From an uncultured Intestinimonas sp. (GTDB lineage: Bacteria > Bacillota_A > Clostridia > Oscillospirales > Oscillospiraceae): a DNA stretch of 5,096 bases. Both the position numbers and the translations under genes were made by a program. The DNA lies in assembly GCA_958435885.1 (NCBI GenBank), contig CAUBHZ010000165.1:1-5096 (forward strand). The letters run 5' to 3'. Positions within the stretch are counted from its first letter, which is position 1; each line of letters starts with the position of its first letter. Below the pieces are notes generated by a model. That model searched no databases, was not told where the DNA came from, and saw nothing but the letters and a program-made list of their open reading frames with translations. Shown here in pieces: positions 1 to 5,096 of the stretch.

Positions 1-385
1 GGCTGTGGAGGACGCTGTGAAAATACCGGGCAGCCTCCTTGTTGAGGGCCAGGAGCCGTTCCCGCTTTTTGCGAAAGCTCCCGTCCCCCCTCTCCTCCGG
101 CACCTGTAGCCCCGCCCGCTTGGCCAGGAACCGCACGGCGTCCGGATAGGAGAGGTTCTCGATCTCCATGATGAAGTTGATGACGCCGCCGCCCTTGCCG
201 CAGCCGAAGCACTTGTACATCTGCCGCTCCGGCACTACATGGAAGGACGGGGTGCGCTCGCTGTGGAAGGGACAGCAGCCCCAGAGGCTGCTCCCCTTCC
301 GGGTCAGGGGAACGTAGTCGGCCACCACATCCGCGATGTCGCACCGCGCCATCAATTCATCGATGAATTGTGCCGGGATGGCCAT
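1..385 (-). CDS. dnaG: DNA primase DnaG, N-terminal part (cut by window edge)
   Basis: DnaG makes the RNA primers for lagging-strand synthesis at the replication fork and works with the replicative helicase. The visible 128 codons cover the N-terminal CHC2-type zinc-binding domain. Residues 37-41 read CCPFH and residues 59-62 read CFGC, giving ligands C38, H41, C59 and C62, followed by the typical GGGVINFIMEIENLSYPDAVRFLAKRAG stretch in shortened form (GGGVINFI and AVRFLAKRAG are clear). The ATG at 385 is well supported: a GGGGGAG ribosome binding site lies at 390-396, and an in-frame TAG lies seven codons upstream. The TOPRIM catalytic core and helicase-binding domain lie beyond position 1. 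The gene follows dgt after 59 nt on the same strand with no terminator seen, so the two are probably cotranscribed. I see no disruption in the visible part. Confidence 0.96.
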   Translation of the reverse strand, partial: MAIPAQFIDELMARCDIADVVADYVPLTRKGSSLWGCCPFHSERTPSFHVVPERQMYKCFGCGKGGGVINFIMEIENLSYPDAVRFLAKRAGLQVPEERGDGSFRKKRERLLALNKEAARYFHSVLHS

Positions 386-444
386 TTTTCTCCCCCTTTC
401 AGGCTATTTTTACCGTCATGCGGCGGCTTCATACCGTCCGGCCC

Positions 445-1449
445 TCACTTGACCCCCCAGGACATGGGGATAAAGGCCGCGGAGTACTTCTCCACCGCGT
501 AGTTGTCGGTCATACCGGCGATGTAATCGCACACCGCCCGCTCCACGCTCTCCCGCTCCCGGATATCCTGGAACTCCGGGGGAAGCATGTCCGGATCGCA
601 GCAGTAGTATTCAAAGAGCCGCATGAGCATGCCCTGGGCTTTGGACTCCTCCCCCTTGGCCACCGGATTGCGGTAGACGTGCTCGAACATGAACTCCCGC
701 AGGTTGTTCATGGCCTCCCGGCAGGCGTCCGACTGCCGCAGGGCGCCGGTGTCGGCACTCTCCCGGATGATGTCGGTGGTGAGGGTGTCGATGCGCTCGG
801 AGTAGGTGAAGCCCAGCACGTTGGAGATCTCCAGGGGAATGTCCATGGGGTAGATGATGCCGCCCCGCATGGCGTCGTCGATGTCGGCGTTGATGTAGGC
901 GATCTTGTCCGCCAGCCGCAGCAGCTGCCCCTCCAGGGTCTCGGCCCGGTCGGGACCGGTATGGCACAGAATGCCCCGCCGCACCTCATAGGTGAGGTTG
1001 AGGCCGTCCCCGTCGTTTTCCAGGCGGTCCACCACCCGCAGGGACTGGACGTTGTGCTCAAAGCCGCCGGGCATGATCTCGTTGAGCACCCGCTCCCCGG
1101 CATGGCCGAAGGGGGTGTGCCCCAGGTCATGACCGTAGGCGGCCGCCTCGGTCAGGTCCTCGTTGAGCTGGAGCCCCCGGGCCAGGGTGCGGGCGATGCG
1201 GACCACCTCGATGGTATGGGTCATGCGGGTGCGGTAGTGGTCCCCCTCCGGGTGGAGAAAGACCTGGGTCTTGTGCATCAGCCGCCGGAAGGCCTTGGAG
1301 TGGACGATGCGGTCGATGTCCCGCTGAAAGCAGGTCCGCACCGGGCAGGACTCCACTGGTCGGGCCCGGCCCCTGGAATCGGCCGCCAGGCAGGCATAGG
1401 GCGAGAGGAACCGCCGTTCCTGGGCCTCCCGCCGCTCTCGTTCCGTCAA
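445..1449 (-). CDS. dgt: Deoxyguanosinetriphosphate triphosphohydrolase-like HD protein
   Basis: This cytosolic HD-domain enzyme is expected to hydrolyse dNTPs (classically dGTP) to the deoxynucleoside and inorganic triphosphate, which tunes dNTP pools for replication. The 334 residues match the usual length of the shorter Dgt-like subfamily. The metal-binding signature is visible: H78 in THTIEVVRIARTLA, the H107-D108 pair in YGHDLGHTPFGHAGE, and D181 in LADKIAYINADIDD. The early KAFRRLMHKTQVF block (about 52-64) is also typical. The start is a TTG at 1447-1449, chosen because a strong GGAGGTGA-type site lies just upstream and the N-terminal sequence fits the family. The gene is followed 59 nt later by dnaG, a pairing common in Clostridia, which fits a role in nucleotide supply or quality near replication. 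Actual substrate preference (dGTP only, or several dNTPs under allosteric control) cannot be read from sequence. Confidence 0.94.
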   Translation of the reverse strand: MTERERREAQERRFLSPYACLAADSRGRARPVESCPVRTCFQRDIDRIVHSKAFRRLMHKTQVFLHPEGDHYRTRMTHTIEVVRIARTLARGLQLNEDLTEAAAYGHDLGHTPFGHAGERVLNEIMPGGFEHNVQSLRVVDRLENDGDGLNLTYEVRRGILCHTGPDRAETLEGQLLRLADKIAYINADIDDAMRGGIIYPMDIPLEISNVLGFTYSERIDTLTTDIIRESADTGALRQSDACREAMNNLREFMFEHVYRNPVAKGEESKAQGMLMRLFEYYCCDPDMLPPEFQDIRERESVERAVCDYIAGMTDNYAVEKYSAAFIPMSWGVK

Positions 1450-1456
1450 GGCGTCT

Positions 1457-1465
1457 CACCTCCCT
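1457..1465 (-). promoter_or_regulatory. Ribosome binding site that supports the TTG start of dgt
   Basis: On the minus strand this reads AGGGAGGTG, a near-perfect anti-16S match, and it ends 7 nt before the TTG at 1449. It decides the start: the site points to the TTG, and the codons that follow (MTERERREAQERRFLSPYA) form the charged N-terminus normal for Dgt-like proteins. Confidence 0.8.
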
Positions 1466-1481
1466 ACAAAAGGTCTGAGGT

Positions 1482-1487
1482 GTTATA
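1482..1487 (-). promoter_or_regulatory. Possible -10 element upstream of dgt
   Basis: The minus strand carries TATAAC here, 32 nt before the dgt start codon, within the 120 bp gap between yigZ and dgt. No convincing -35 hexamer lies at 16-18 bp spacing (the 17 bp position reads AGGATT), so this is only a candidate. It would give a short leader of about 25-30 nt containing the dgt ribosome binding site. The alternative is that dgt is read through from yigZ, since I see no terminator after yigZ. Confidence 0.3.
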
Positions 1488-1496
1488 CGCCGCGAG

Positions 1497-1527
1497 CCGG
1501 AAAAAATCCTGCCTGTCCGGAAAAAAT
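1497..1527. repeat. 11 bp direct repeat, two copies at 20 bp period
   Basis: The plus strand has CCGGAAAAAAT at 1497-1507 and again at 1517-1527 (ATTTTTTCCGG on the minus strand). The copies are exact and spaced by about two helical turns, so they lie on the same face of the DNA. They sit just upstream of the possible dgt -10 element, in the only A/T-rich patch between yigZ and dgt. Possible roles are tandem binding sites for a regulator or A-tract bending that helps a promoter; chance cannot be excluded. They do not form a convincing terminator, because only a 4 bp CCGG self-pairing is possible. Confidence 0.5.
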
Positions 1528-1569
1528 TCATAGATTATTCATCATCAGCCCTTACCAGTGGGCGGAGCC

Positions 1570-2214
1570 TCATTCCCTTCCCTTCGGCGGGACCAGAGGC
1601 GCTGCGCGAAAATCCTGTCCGGTGACGGCGGGTGTCACCGCGCCGGCGGTGAGCTCCACCACCCGGTCGATGAAGGCCTCCTCCCCGCCCTCGGGCAGAA
1701 AGACGGTGAGGCCTACGTCGGCGGCGTAGTCGGTCTCTCCCAGGAGGCCGCCGGCTCCCTCCGCTTCCAGCCTGATCCGCTCCAGGAGGTGGTAGGGGAA
1801 GCGCAGTTCCAGTTTGGACCACTGGCGGACCACCGAGATGCCGGCGGCATCCAGGGCGTCCTTGGCGCTCTGGGTGTAGGCCCGGACCAGCCCCCCGGCC
1901 CCCAGCAATATGCCGCCGAAGTACCGGGTCACCACGCAGACCACGTCCACCACGCCCTCCCGCTGGAAGACGTTGAGCATGGGCTGGCCCGCCGTGCCCT
2001 GGGGCTCCCCGTCGTCGGAGTAGCGCTCGGTGCCGTCCTTGAGCCGGTAGCACCAGCAGTTGTGGCGGGCGTCATAGTGCTTCTTTTTGGTCTCTTCGAT
2101 CCGGGCCCTGGCCTCGGCCTCGCTCTCCACATGCCACACATGGCCGATGAAGCGGGAGCGTTTTTCCACCAGTTCGGTCTCGGAGGCCGCCGTGGGGATA
2201 GAATACTCTGTCAT
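1570..2214 (-). CDS. yigZ: YigZ/IMPACT family protein (UPF0029)
   Basis: This is a 214-residue two-domain member of the YigZ/YvyE/IMPACT family. Residues 15-115 form the conserved UPF0029 domain, with EKRSRFIGHV, the strongly conserved HNCWCYRL and RYSDDGEPQGTAGQP blocks (about 51-77), then VVCVVTRYFGGILLGAGGLVRAY (92-113, abbreviated signature RYFGGILLGAGGLVRAY). The C-terminal part (about 135-195) fits the ferredoxin-like DUF1949 domain. The length is normal. The biochemical role of the bacterial proteins is not settled; the eukaryotic relative IMPACT binds Gcn1 and affects translation control. The ATG at 2214 is preceded by a GAGGG site at 2221-2225 with 6 nt spacing. It starts only 18 nt after hflX ends, so cotranscription is likely. 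No membrane segment or signal peptide is seen. Family assignment is secure; function is not. Confidence 0.95.
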   Translation of the reverse strand: MTEYSIPTAASETELVEKRSRFIGHVWHVESEAEARARIEETKKKHYDARHNCWCYRLKDGTERYSDDGEPQGTAGQPMLNVFQREGVVDVVCVVTRYFGGILLGAGGLVRAYTQSAKDALDAAGISVVRQWSKLELRFPYHLLERIRLEAEGAGGLLGETDYAADVGLTVFLPEGGEEAFIDRVVELTAGAVTPAVTGQDFRAAPLVPPKGRE

Positions 2215-2232
2215 GGCCGGCCCTCATTTCTG

Positions 2233-3492
2233 TCAGTTGTCTGTCAGGTACTGGCCCATCTGGCCCAGGAGCCTGGGGGTGCATACCGCCGTGACCAGGA
2301 TGGTCTCGCCGTACTCCACCGACTCCACCTTGGCCTCCTGATATAAGGTGTCCAGCAGTCCGCCCTTGTCGTAGGGCAGGGACAGGGTCACCCGGTGTGC
2401 GCCGGCGTCCAGCCGGTCTCCGATCATGCTGCGGAGCCGGTCCAGCCCCTCCCCCGTCTTGGCGGAGACGGTGACAATGTCCTCCCCGTGGGGCAGGATG
2501 TCGCCGCTGTACCGGTCGCACTTGTTGAACACGTCGATGCGGGGCGTCTCCGACGCGCCCAGCTCGTAGATGAGGGACTCCACCACCGCCGCCTGCTCCC
2601 GCCACTCCGGGTTGGAGGAGTCGATGACGTGGAGGAGCAGGTCCGCGAAAGAGAGCTCCTCCAGGGTGGCCTTGAAGGCCTCCACCAGATGGTGGGGCAG
2701 CTTGGAGATGAAGCCCACCGTGTCCGAGATGAGCACGGTGCAGGTGTCCGAGATCTCCAGGGTGCGGGTGGTGGTGTCCAGGGTGTCGAAGAGCCGGTTG
2801 TTGGCGGGGATATCGGCGCCGGTGAGGGCGTTGAGCAGGGTGGATTTCCCCGCGTTGGTGTAGCCCACGATGGCCACCACCGGCACCTCGTTCTTCTCCC
2901 GGCGGGAGCGCTGGGTGGCCCGCACCCGGCGCACCTGCTCCAGCTCCTCCCGCAACTTCTGAATCTTTCGGCGGATGTGCCGCCGGTCGGTCTCCAGCTG
3001 GGTCTCACCGGGACCGCGGGTGCCGATGGCGCCCTCCTGGCGCTCCAGGTGGGTCCACATCCCCAGCAGTCGGGGCAGCAGATACTGGTATTGGGCCAGC
3101 TCCACCTGGAGGCGGCCCTCCTTGGTACGGGCCCGCTGGGCGAAGATGTCCAGGATGAGGGCGGAGCGGTCCAGCACCCCCACCCCCAGCTCGTCGGAGA
3201 GCACCCGCTGCTGGGAGGGTGAGAGGGCGTTATCGAAGATGACCATGGTGGCGCCCGTCCCCTGGACCAGCTCCTTCACCTCGGCCACCTTGCCCTCGCC
3301 GATGAAGGTGCGGGGGTCGGGGGTATCCTTGTTCTGGAGGACCGTGCCCACGCACACCCCTCCCGCCGTCTCCAGCAGGGCGGCGAGCTCCTCCATGGAG
3401 GACTCGCTGGCGTTCTCCTCCCGGCTCAGGCAGCCGGCGTTGAGCCCCACCAGGACGGCCCGGTCGATTTTTTCTTCGGTATGGTCAGTCAT
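2233..3492 (-). CDS. hflX: GTPase HflX, ribosome-associated
   Basis: HflX is a GTPase of the Obg-HflX superfamily that binds 50S and 70S ribosomes; in other bacteria it splits stalled or stress-damaged ribosomes. The 419-residue protein has the usual layout: an N-terminal HflX domain (about 8-120), a basic coiled-coil linker (about 165-200) opening with the family signature GTRGPGETQLETDRR (158-171), and a G domain. G-domain motifs are all present: G1 GYTNAGKST (210-218), the G2 region DTLDTTTR (236-243), G3 DTVGF (257-261), G4 NKCD (323-326) and G5 SAKTGEG (343-349). A short C-terminal domain follows. I chose the ATG at 3492 because GGAGG lies just upstream and family similarity begins at DRAVLVGLN. 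A longer reading from 3591 would add 33 unlikely residues overlapping the preceding gene. It lies 22 nt after the flavin reductase gene and 18 nt before yigZ. Confidence 0.97.
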   Translation of the reverse strand: MTDHTEEKIDRAVLVGLNAGCLSREENASESSMEELAALLETAGGVCVGTVLQNKDTPDPRTFIGEGKVAEVKELVQGTGATMVIFDNALSPSQQRVLSDELGVGVLDRSALILDIFAQRARTKEGRLQVELAQYQYLLPRLLGMWTHLERQEGAIGTRGPGETQLETDRRHIRRKIQKLREELEQVRRVRATQRSRREKNEVPVVAIVGYTNAGKSTLLNALTGADIPANNRLFDTLDTTTRTLEISDTCTVLISDTVGFISKLPHHLVEAFKATLEELSFADLLLHVIDSSNPEWREQAAVVESLIYELGASETPRIDVFNKCDRYSGDILPHGEDIVTVSAKTGEGLDRLRSMIGDRLDAGAHRVTLSLPYDKGGLLDTLYQEAKVESVEYGETILVTAVCTPRLLGQMGQYLTDN

Positions 3493-3496
3493 AGTA

Positions 3497-3501
3497 CCTC
3501 C
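3497..3501 (-). promoter_or_regulatory. Ribosome binding site that decides the hflX start
   Basis: The minus strand reads GGAGG, 4 nt before the ATG at 3492, inside the 22 nt gap after the flavin reductase stop codon. This places the hflX start after the upstream gene rather than at the in-frame ATG at 3591, which would lie inside that gene. The spacing is somewhat short but usable. Confidence 0.75.
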
Positions 3502-3514
3502 GGGACTGCGTCCC

Positions 3515-4021
3515 TCATTTCTTTCGATAGGCCTCCACGATTTTACCGATATACATCCGGTGGTAATCCTTCTCAGGATACCACTTTTCATCGGTCTCGG
3601 GGTCCAGGAAGTGAGTAGGATCTATATCCTGCCAGTACACCTTCCGGCACACCAGCACCAGCTCCGCCTCGGCGAAGTAGGGGGCGCCGCCTTCCCCGGT
3701 GCAGACCGTAAAGCCGCATTCCTTTACCTTATCCACCTCACGGCCGCTCTTGGACCCGCACAGGGCCAGCGCCTTCCGGTACTCCGGCCCGAAGAAGGAG
3801 AGGGTAAAATAGTCGCTCCCCTCCACGAACTCATAGGTGTACCGCTGGGGGCGGATGTAGCAGGTGGCCACGTCGCTGCCCCAGAGCACGCCCAGACCGC
3901 CCCAGCTGGCGGTCATGGTGTTGCAGTGCTCCGCCGTACCGGCGGTGATGAGCATCCACTGCTCCCCAATGAGGGAGAATACGTTCCGGTCCAGGCTCTT
4001 CACATCACATTTTTCCAGCAT
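3515..4021 (-). CDS. Flavin reductase-like FMN-binding split-barrel protein
   Basis: This 168-residue cytosolic protein resembles the flavin reductase-like family (FMN-binding split barrel). Features seen are the N-terminal MLITAGTAEHCNTMTASWGG region (about 23-42), which in the family contributes to the flavin-binding strand and loop; the ATCYIRPQRYTYEF strand (52-65) with the Arg-Pro-x-Arg-x-Thr pattern; and SDYFTLSFFG (69-78). Such proteins bind FMN and transfer electrons from NAD(P)H or another donor, but the substrate cannot be deduced here, and many clostridial members are uncharacterised. The ATG at 4021 has an ideal AGGAGG at 4030-4035 with 8 nt spacing. It is first in a probable operon with hflX and yigZ, 45 bp after the rpmE terminator. 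No signal peptide or membrane helix is apparent. It has six cysteines (for example C5, C33, C54, C88) but no iron-sulfur cluster motif. Confidence 0.88.
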   Translation of the reverse strand: MLEKCDVKSLDRNVFSLIGEQWMLITAGTAEHCNTMTASWGGLGVLWGSDVATCYIRPQRYTYEFVEGSDYFTLSFFGPEYRKALALCGSKSGREVDKVKECGFTVCTGEGGAPYFAEAELVLVCRKVYWQDIDPTHFLDPETDEKWYPEKDYHRMYIGKIVEAYRKK

Positions 4022-4056
4022 AGCTGTGCCCTCCTACTTCATGATCTGCGTAAAGC

Positions 4057-4085
4057 AGTATATGCGAAAAGACCCGCGCCGAAAC
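4057..4085 (-). promoter_or_regulatory. Possible promoter for the flavin reductase-hflX-yigZ operon
   Basis: The minus strand has TATACT at 4057-4062, a 5/6 match to a sigma-A -10 element. It lies 35 nt before the flavin reductase ATG and immediately after the T-tract of the rpmE terminator. The -35 position is weak (GTTTCG at 4080-4085 with 17 bp spacing, or TTTCGG at 4079-4084 with 16 bp) and falls inside the terminator hairpin. The -10 match and the need for a promoter after a terminator support it; the poor -35 does not. The predicted start is near 4050, giving a leader of about 29 nt. Confidence 0.4.
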
Positions 4086-4095
4086 CGACGCGGGC
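4066..4095 (-). terminator. Intrinsic terminator of rpmE
   Basis: Just after the rpmE stop codon (16 nt) the minus strand can fold GCCCGCG with CGCGGGT (4089-4095 and 4072-4078, with one G-U pair). Three more pairs (U-G, C-G, G-C) close a GUUU loop. The hairpin is followed by CTTTT (4067-4071). This roughly 10 bp GC-rich stem plus U-tract is a classical rho-independent terminator. The plus strand side lacks a T-tract, so it acts only for minus-strand transcription. It separates rpmE from the flavin reductase operon, although the short T-tract may allow some readthrough. Confidence 0.88.
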
Positions 4096-4111
4096 CTCAT
4101 GAGTACCGTGC

Positions 4112-4318
4112 TTACTTCTTGTCCAGGCCGAACTTCTTGTTGAAGCGGCTCACGCGACCACCGGTGTCCACCATCTTCTGCTTGCCGGTGAAGAAGGGGT
4201 GACACTTGGAGCAAACTTCCACGCGGATGTCCTTTTTGGTAGAACCGGTCTCGATCACATTACCACAGGCACACTTGATCGTGGTCTGCTGATAATTGGG
4301 ATGAATACCTTCCTTCAT
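4112..4318 (-). CDS. rpmE: 50S ribosomal protein bL31, zinc-binding (C+) form
   Basis: bL31 forms part of the bridge between the 50S central protuberance and the 30S head. The 68-residue product begins [10 protein letters not shown] and ends [12 protein letters not shown], both typical of the family. Four cysteines in the zinc-ribbon arrangement, C16 and C18 then C36 and C39 (CAC near residue 16 and CSKC at 36-39), mark this as the zinc-binding type rather than the zinc-independent paralogue made under zinc starvation. The ATG at 4318 has GAGGTG at 4327-4332 with 8 nt spacing. An in-frame longer reading from 4399 is rejected because it would start upstream of the predicted transcription start and add 27 non-conserved residues. 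It has its own promoter and terminator, so it is probably monocistronic. No truncation or odd residue is seen. Confidence 0.98.
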   Translation of the reverse strand: MKEGIHPNYQQTTIKCACGNVIETGSTKKDIRVEVCSKCHPFFTGKQKMVDTGGRVSRFNKKFGLDKK

Positions 4319-4383
4319 TGCTGTTTCACCTCTTTCTCGTTCCGGATGAGACGGCGCAGCAAACCTCCACGCCTTACAAACGC
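4319..4383 (-). promoter_or_regulatory. rpmE 5' leader, possible structured regulatory RNA
   Basis: This is the untranslated leader of about 65 nt predicted from the rpmE promoter. It can form a hairpin at 4353-4373 (GGCGTGG pairing with GCTGCGCC with two G-U pairs, 7 nt loop), and a weaker TCTC/GAGA stem at about 4334-4350 just before the Shine-Dalgarno sequence. Structured leaders by which bL31 controls its own synthesis have been proposed in several phyla, including Firmicutes. Whether this leader belongs to such a class is inference; I did not match it to a consensus. An extra GGAGG lies in the hairpin loop region. Confidence 0.35.
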
Positions 4384-4389
4384 TAGAAT

Positions 4390-4418
4390 ATAATAGCACA
4401 GGTAATAAGAGAATGCAA
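4390..4418 (-). promoter_or_regulatory. Sigma-A promoter of rpmE
   Basis: The minus strand has TTGCAT (4413-4418), a 17 bp spacer, and TATTAT (4390-4395) preceded directly by TGC (4396-4398), an extended -10 element. The surroundings are A/T-rich (for example ATGAAAAAAATA just upstream), in sharp contrast with the GC-rich genes on both sides, as expected for a strong vegetative promoter. The predicted transcription start is near 4383-4384. The -35 hexamer matches the consensus only partly, which the extended -10 and A-rich upstream DNA could offset. Confidence 0.85.
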
Positions 4419-4462
4419 GTATTTTTTTCATATTTTGTCGCAAACTCTCTCCCTTTCCGCCG

Positions 4463-5096
4463 TCAGAGCTCCACCGCCTTGTCCAACCGGAAGAACCAGA
4501 GCACCTTCCGGACCACCTTCCGGCCGGTGACCTCCTCCAGGGCGCGGCTGTACGCCGCCAGCTGAGACCGGTAGGACTCTGCCCGGGCCGGGAGGTCATC
4601 CTCTCTGATCCGATCGGTTTTGAAGTCCACCACCGTGATGCCCTCCAGGGTCTCGAACCAGGCGTCCACCACGCCCTGGAGGAGGACCTGCTCCCCCTCT
4701 CCCGCCTGGGGATAGTAGTCCCGGGCGGGCACCAGGATGGAGAACTTGAACTCCCGCTGGAGGGTATCCGAGGCCAGGAGCTCCCGGCCCAGGGGGGAGG
4801 AAAAGAGGGCGGCGATGCGGGCGGGGTCGGCGGCCTCCCCCTGCTGGGGGGTGATGATCTGTTTCTGGACCAGCCGTTGTATCTCGGCTGCCGCTCCCCG
4901 CTTGGTGGTGGACTTGTCAAAGTCGATAAACTGCATCACCAGGTGGAGGGCAGTGCCCTTCTGGGCCGCCGTCAGCCCCAGCTCCTCCGCCGCGAAGCGT
5001 GGGCGGGGGAACTGAATGGGCCGGGGCGGCTGGGGGGCGGCCTCCGCCGCCTCCTGGTCCAGGTCCCTGCCCTTGAGCTGGGTGGCAGTGAGCTTG
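4463..5096 (-). CDS. addA: ATP-dependent helicase/nuclease subunit A (AddA), C-terminal part (cut by window edge)
   Basis: AddA is the helicase-nuclease subunit of AddAB, the Firmicutes equivalent of RecBCD, which resects double-strand breaks and prepares DNA for RecA. The 210 visible residues begin KLTATQLKGRDLD and run to a TGA at 4463. They contain the RecB-family nuclease domain: H51 in QKGTALHLVMQF, E115 in REFKFS, D144 in LLQGVVDAWF, D157 and K159 in TVVDFKTDR, and Q178/Y182 in SQLAAY, so the catalytic set is complete. The end VLWFFRLDKAVEL is normal for the family. The helicase domains lie to the right of the window; addB is normally the neighbour upstream. No frameshift is seen, and the reading frame is open to the edge. 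The residue numbers count from the first complete codon visible, not from the true N-terminus. No hairpin terminator is evident between the stop and the rpmE promoter. Confidence 0.95.
   Translation of the reverse strand, partial: KLTATQLKGRDLDQEAAEAAPQPPRPIQFPRPRFAAEELGLTAAQKGTALHLVMQFIDFDKSTTKRGAAAEIQRLVQKQIITPQQGEAADPARIAALFSSPLGRELLASDTLQREFKFSILVPARDYYPQAGEGEQVLLQGVVDAWFETLEGITVVDFKTDRIREDDLPARAESYRSQLAAYSRALEEVTGRKVVRKVLWFFRLDKAVEL

Noticed and set aside
370..1533. Long plus-strand open frame of 387 codons opposite dgt
   Set aside because: It is the mirror of the GC-rich codon bias of dgt, has no recognisable domain, no good ribosome binding site, and composition (many G, V, H, L, P) typical of antisense shadows.
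1466..1534. Sigma-H-like or sporulation promoter (AGGATTT near 1504-1510) before dgt
   Set aside because: The -35-like piece fits, but the matching -10 position lacks the GAAT core, so the match is no better than chance.
1558..2346. Plus-strand open frame opposite yigZ and the end of hflX
   Set aside because: It lies antisense to two well-conserved genes and shows no family similarity; low-complexity composition from GC-rich antisense codons.
3493..3591. N-terminal extension of HflX by 33 residues
   Set aside because: It would overlap the end of the flavin reductase gene, is not conserved in the family, and a GGAGG site favours the ATG at 3492.
2395..4102. Overlapping plus-strand open frames opposite hflX and the flavin reductase gene
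   Set aside because: They span two unrelated minus-strand genes and the intergenic terminator and have no coherent domain.
4315..4920. Minus-strand 201-codon frame overlapping the addA end and the rpmE promoter
   Set aside because: It runs in a different frame from addA through the promoter and leader of rpmE; Pro/Ser/Arg-rich sequence is a frame-shadow artefact.
1..5096. CRISPR array, mobile element, tRNA, toxin-antitoxin or defence genes
   Set aside because: No repeat-spacer pattern, transposase, terminal inverted repeats, tRNA-like folds or defence domains were seen; all coding space is taken by housekeeping genes.

Overview
This window is ordinary chromosomal housekeeping DNA from a GC-rich member of the Firmicutes (Bacillota), most likely a class Clostridia gut anaerobe of the Oscillospiraceae/Flavonifractor type. 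The assignment is inference. It rests on AddA (the Firmicutes RecBCD equivalent), the dgt-dnaG gene pair typical of Clostridia, strong GGAGG-type ribosome binding sites, a TTG start, and codons with very GC-rich third positions. No 16S rRNA or species marker is present.

All six genes lie on the minus strand, so transcription runs from high to low coordinates. In that order: the 3' end of addA (helicase-nuclease for double-strand break repair, cut by the right edge); a non-coding stretch of about 145 bp with a well-formed sigma-A promoter and short leader; rpmE (ribosomal protein bL31, zinc-binding form); an intrinsic terminator; a flavin reductase-like FMN protein; hflX (ribosome-associated GTPase); yigZ (IMPACT family); a 120 bp gap with a short direct repeat; dgt (dNTP triphosphohydrolase-like HD protein); and the 5' end of dnaG (primase, cut by the left edge).

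Three transcription units are suggested. rpmE is bounded by its own promoter and terminator. The flavin reductase, hflX and yigZ genes are separated by only 22 and 18 nt with no terminator between them, so they probably form an operon. dgt and dnaG are 59 nt apart and probably continue out of the window, in Clostridia usually towards the sigma-A gene. Several genes concern translation or ribosome maintenance (rpmE, hflX, yigZ) or DNA replication and repair (addA, dgt, dnaG).

I found no mobile element, CRISPR array, tRNA, rRNA, prophage gene or evidence of a new system. The points worth a second look are modest: the hflX-yigZ pairing, the rpmE leader, the promoter placed against the rpmE terminator, and the repeat upstream of dgt.
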